From assembly GCA_025769875.1 (NCBI GenBank), contig JAGFNK010000325.1, forward strand, positions 1-60,049: a stretch of DNA of 60,049 bases, written 5' to 3'. The DNA is from Russula earlei (Eukaryota > Basidiomycota > Agaricomycetes > Russulales > Russulaceae). The notes under the pieces are model-generated. The model saw only the letters and a program-made list of their open reading frames with translations, searched no databases and was not told the origin of the DNA. Position numbers and translations under genes: made by a program. Of this stretch, positions 56,882 through 60,049 are shown one piece after another; positions within the stretch are counted from its first letter, which is position 1; each line of letters begins with the position of its first letter.

Positions 56882-58070
56882 CTAGCCTGTTGATACGTGG
56901 TCATCCCAAGGGCAGACAGCGACGGGGTGACCAAAGAGCTGTCGCGCCGCGACGAATCCTTGCATATACTTCGGAACAGGTTCCGTGAGGTCGATCAAAG
57001 AGATTTTCTGTAGTGCTGGCAGGACTTGTTTTACTCTTTCTTCGGCGAGCTTTTGCAACACTCGGCCGACATGTTCATTGTCTAGGCGCAAATCCGTCAC
57101 AGAAGTGAACGGATCCAGGAGTTCCAGCCATTGGGTAGTTTCTATGCCGGAAGTTTGGGTAGAATCACCCAAGAAGTCGAGCCGCACCAAAGTGGAGAGG
57201 AGGGACAAGGATGAGTTGCAGACCTGGGCCAGCGATGGAAGATGCGGATCACTGATTGCTAGGGAGAGCTCCGGAACTAAGGAGCGCTCAAGTTCTCCGC
57301 CGAATGCCGTAAATCGGATGTCATAACCGGAAGTGTACACAAATGCTCTGTGGCATTTCTTGAACGATTCTGCGTAATTGATCAACTGGTGAAGTTGTGG
57401 GACGACAAAGTGGGGGTCCAAAAAGAACCCTATCTTGAGTTTGTTGAGAAGGGGAGCCTCGATCTGGGCGAGTAAGTCCTCCAAAATACTGGTGAGCACC
57501 TCGGAACACAAGTTTGGTGAGAGATGGGAGGACAGAGCGTGTGAGCGAAAGTGAACGTCGACTTGCAGGATACCGAGGGGATTCGAATTCAACGTGAAGG
57601 GATTCAATTCTGGACATGACCGACAGGCAGGCGACCAAAGCCTGGGGCGAAAAGTAACCGGAATAGGGAACATTCCAAAGGTCAAGACGGTAAAGGTGAT
57701 TGGCCTGACAAAAGTAGCTTTGGCATTCCTGGAAACGAACAGTTTTGCAAGAGATGTCGCAGGAGTGGGGCTGATCCGCCTAAGAACGAATCCGGAAGGG
57801 ACCTCGTAGTATCTTCTTCCACCCAAATGTCCAGACTTTTCAGCTCCGGGAATGGTTTCTGCATTGCTGTTGCCAACCTTTCCTCAATCCGAAGGTGATA
57901 TGTCCAATATGACGATTGCACGTATGCGATGGTGATGCTCCGAATCGAGGAAAGCAGTTATGTTTCCACAGATCGAGGACGAATATGTCATAGGACATAT
58001 CACCACCGGCAAGATTGGCCAGACGTCCAGCATCTCAGACATCGGTCTTTTTCCTGTGTACACAAGTCGC
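56882..58070 (-). pseudogene. Chimeric F3/F4 F-box gene (unit 2), F-box lost
   Basis: The C-terminal two-thirds (about 56882-57600) match F3 of unit 1 (EDLLAQIEAPLLNKLKIGFF, SLLSTLVRLDFLGDSTQTSG, LAEERVKQVLPALQK, ending PVAVCPWDDHVSTG). The N-terminal part (57610-58070) matches F4. The switch falls within about 57595-57625. As in unit 1 the F-box is missing because the gene abuts the transcription-factor segment at about 58070. Several small indels break the N-terminal part. It looks like the product of unequal crossing-over that removed one spacer and gene. Confidence 0.8.
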
Positions 58071-59632
58071 TGACCTGTCCACGCTTATCAGTATGACATG
58101 CACACAATCGCCTACACGTCGCTGTTCCGGATTGTCAACAAATTCCACCAAGAAGTTTTCTCGGATCCCACTATACCCAATAGCTTGAATCGCTCAATCG
58201 ACTTCTGGGCAGTGACGCTGGAGCATGATCGGCTATTGACCAACTTGTCGTCAGGAGTGGGCAAGGCACTTCGAACGGGATTCGGACCGCTCCGGTACGT
58301 GGCACCCGTCGTTTCGGCTATCTCGGACTCGCCTGCGTCGCCCCCGATCTTCTTACGTTACAGACGCCGCCTGCGAGTTCCGCGTCAAGCTTTCTTCCAT
58401 TGTATGTCTCTCTGGTGTTTGTTTTGCCAGATACGCCGGCTCACCTGTGTTTCTTTCGCATACAGTTACACCAATTACGCGAAGCTCGTCCTGTCTTCTT
58501 TCGGGTTCCAAAATGGGTTTCAACGGGGCCTTGAACTTGAAGCCGATGACGAGGTCGTCTTCACAAGGGTGAGAGATTATACACCAAGAGTGATATGACA
58601 CCGGTATTCTTCAAAAGCCTGGAGAGCGCCAAGACTGTCGTCACGGTTCTCGTCGATTCCTTGGTCCCAACAGGTTACATACATTTTGCACCAGATGGTG
58701 CGTGAAACCCTAGGCCACTTCGCTCTGAGCAAGCCTAACGTTGAGATAGGTTAATTCGTGTTTGCCGCGTTCACCTCGGCGTTCATACTCAATGGTACCT
58801 CGTCCCGCCTTCTATCGCTCTGTGGTCATGGTCGGAGCTTCTGACTTGCGTCTTCTATACCCAGAAGGCGTTATCACCCCGGGGCCTTGAAACAGAAGGT
58901 CTACAGGTGATCGAACGCCTCATTGCCACTGATCGGGTCTCCCCAAATTGCAATCGATGAAGCGCCACACACCAAAGTGTACTCCCGCTTCCTGGCAAGC
59001 TACTGGCCGAACATGAACGCGATCGGCACGGCCCCAAGGATGCATGCCTCAACAGGGACCACCACCACAGCAGATCCAGACCGGTTCGAGTACCCCAATG
59101 TACCAGCAACCACCACCAGAAACAGCACAACACGCCAGCAGCAGCAACCTGCCCCTCCGCCGACAGAACACGACCTCGTCGTCAACTATCGTCAGGTGTT
59201 AGTGGCAACACGGGCCGCCCCGGATTCGCATCAGTCCGTGCCACAGAATAGTGGGGCGGCGGCTCCACCCAATTCACGAATGCAGTTTCGACGGAAGGAC
59301 GAGGATAACTACCGTCCTGGAACAACCACCGAGATCTCACGTTTGGTGTCACAGGCCAACCTGGTGAACTGATGGACTTCCGTTTGACACGATCACCACG
59401 CCTGGGAACGATGACTTGCTCGCAACTATTGCAAGCGATCCAGAACCGACATGGTGGGCAGAATATGATGATGCCAAGGTCAGCAGACGCTTGTCTTTAC
59501 CTCGTCTCGATCAGACTTGGGTTGACATCTAACACTCGCAGGGTTCTTGATTCAAGATCACACAAACACGATCGGAATGACATGAATACCTATCAGAACT
59601 TGCAACAACATGCAGAAGGACTTCGCGGCTAA
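58071..59632 (+). pseudogene. 3' portion of the fungal transcription factor gene (unit 2)
   Basis: Same content as 27454-29032: AYTSLFRIVNKFHQEVFSDP, DDEVVFTRVRDY, HTKVYSRFLAS-like text, a shorter Gln-rich region, PTWW-type end and stop at 59630-59632 after LQQHAEGLRG. Compared with unit 1 it has many single-base insertions and deletions that break frame, more than any other homologous stretch of the window. It lacks the DNA-binding part. Either decayed or of low consensus quality. Confidence 0.65.
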
Positions 59633-60049
59633 GCACAACCCGACCCCGGTTACACGCGGTGGGTCTTCCCATGGATTCTTCAAGTCCACGCCATCTGATG
59701 GTAGAACCAGGACCTCTGGGCTCACGCATCAGCCAGCCACATTCTTTGCAACCATCCGGCTCATGAAATGTTTGTTCCATCCATGCCTTCTACATCGCCC
59801 CTTCTTGTATCAATCTGCCCTTGTCCCTCCTCTGCGTCACCTAGGCACATCGTGTTGCTTGCTGTGGTATCTCTTTCGTTGCTTTGCATTGGGCCTTCGA
59901 TCTTTGAACGACTACTGGAACGATTTGGTGTTGTTTTTGTTTGTCTGTCCCAGGGGGTAGAGAGCCCTTTACTGTTGGTTGTTTTGCTTCTCGTTTCAGC
60001 ATTGGCTTTCTGTGTTGTAATCTTTTTATTGCTTTTTGTACGTACACAA
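59633..60049. other. Terminal intergenic stretch ending at the unit boundary
   Basis: Matches 29033-29440. The last bases ACGTACACAA correspond to ACGTATACAA at 29431-29440, immediately before the unit start. Confidence 0.85.

Larger units (their letters stand above)
29441..60049 (+). repeat. Tandem unit 2 (same order, different transposons, one fewer F-box gene)
   Basis: This is the second head-to-tail copy of the unit. It starts with the same bases as position 1 and runs to the last base of the window. It is 30,609 nt long against 29,440 nt for unit 1. The difference is the net result of six extra WD40 repeats, different transposon insertions, a membrane-protein gene fragment at 47.0-48.4 kb, a 0.8-kb insertion near 55.5 kb and the loss of one F-box module. 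Confidence 0.93.

Noticed and set aside
1..60049. CRISPR arrays, bacterial operons or ribosome-binding sites
   Set aside because: The intron-rich genes, TATA boxes and eukaryotic transposons show fungal nuclear DNA; the only short regular repeats are the coding WD40 units.

Overview
The window looks like nuclear DNA from a mushroom-forming basidiomycete (Agaricomycetes). The signs are dense short GT-AG introns, a NACHT-WD40 NOD-like receptor with high-identity WD repeats, clusters of F-box/leucine-rich genes, an alpha-kinase of the type expanded in these fungi, and several DNA transposons typical of them. All assignments come from reading the sequence and remembered family features; no database search was run.

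Layout: two head-to-tail copies of one roughly 30-kb unit (1-29440 and 29441-60049). Each unit contains, in order: a plus-strand NACHT-WD40 receptor; a decayed minus-strand F-box remnant; a block of mobile elements unique to that copy; a run of minus-strand F-box/LRR genes with shared spacers (four in unit 1, three in unit 2); and the 3' portion of a plus-strand fungal transcription-factor gene. Position 60049 stops exactly where position 1 begins in unit phase, so the ends join without gap or overlap. A circle, a longer tandem array, or an assembly cycle (possibly two haplotypes of a dikaryon) would all look like this.

Receptors: the two encode the same helical N-terminal domain and NACHT NTPase, but unit 1 has 6 and unit 2 has 12 nearly identical 42-residue WD40 repeats. 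The downstream exon differs by exactly 756 nt, six repeats. Variation is focused on a few columns of the repeat.

F-box cluster: only two F-box genes are intact, both in unit 2 (49526-50989 and 53014-54441). The others carry frameshifts, nonsense codons or a lost F-box. Several are mosaics of other cluster members.

Mobile DNA: unit 1 has an old, CpG-depleted nest (about 5.3-15.2 kb) with two LTR copies, a TIR element with a Plavaka/KDZ-like remnant, and a decayed hAT transposon. Unit 2 has a 2.8-kb TIR element and an 8,838-bp transposon (38180-47017). The latter has 152-bp inverted ends that each fold into a hairpin, a perfect 6-bp target duplication (CAACAG), an integrase-like transposase, an apparently intact alpha-kinase gene and a captured Sec14/CRAL-TRIO fragment. 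It sits 2 bp upstream of the ATG of a membrane-protein gene, separating it from its TATA box. This element is the strongest candidate for a little-described system.

Receptors and F-box adaptors (recognition and ubiquitin targeting) form one repeatedly rearranged neighbourhood, as expected for fast-evolving self/non-self genes. That functional link is inference.
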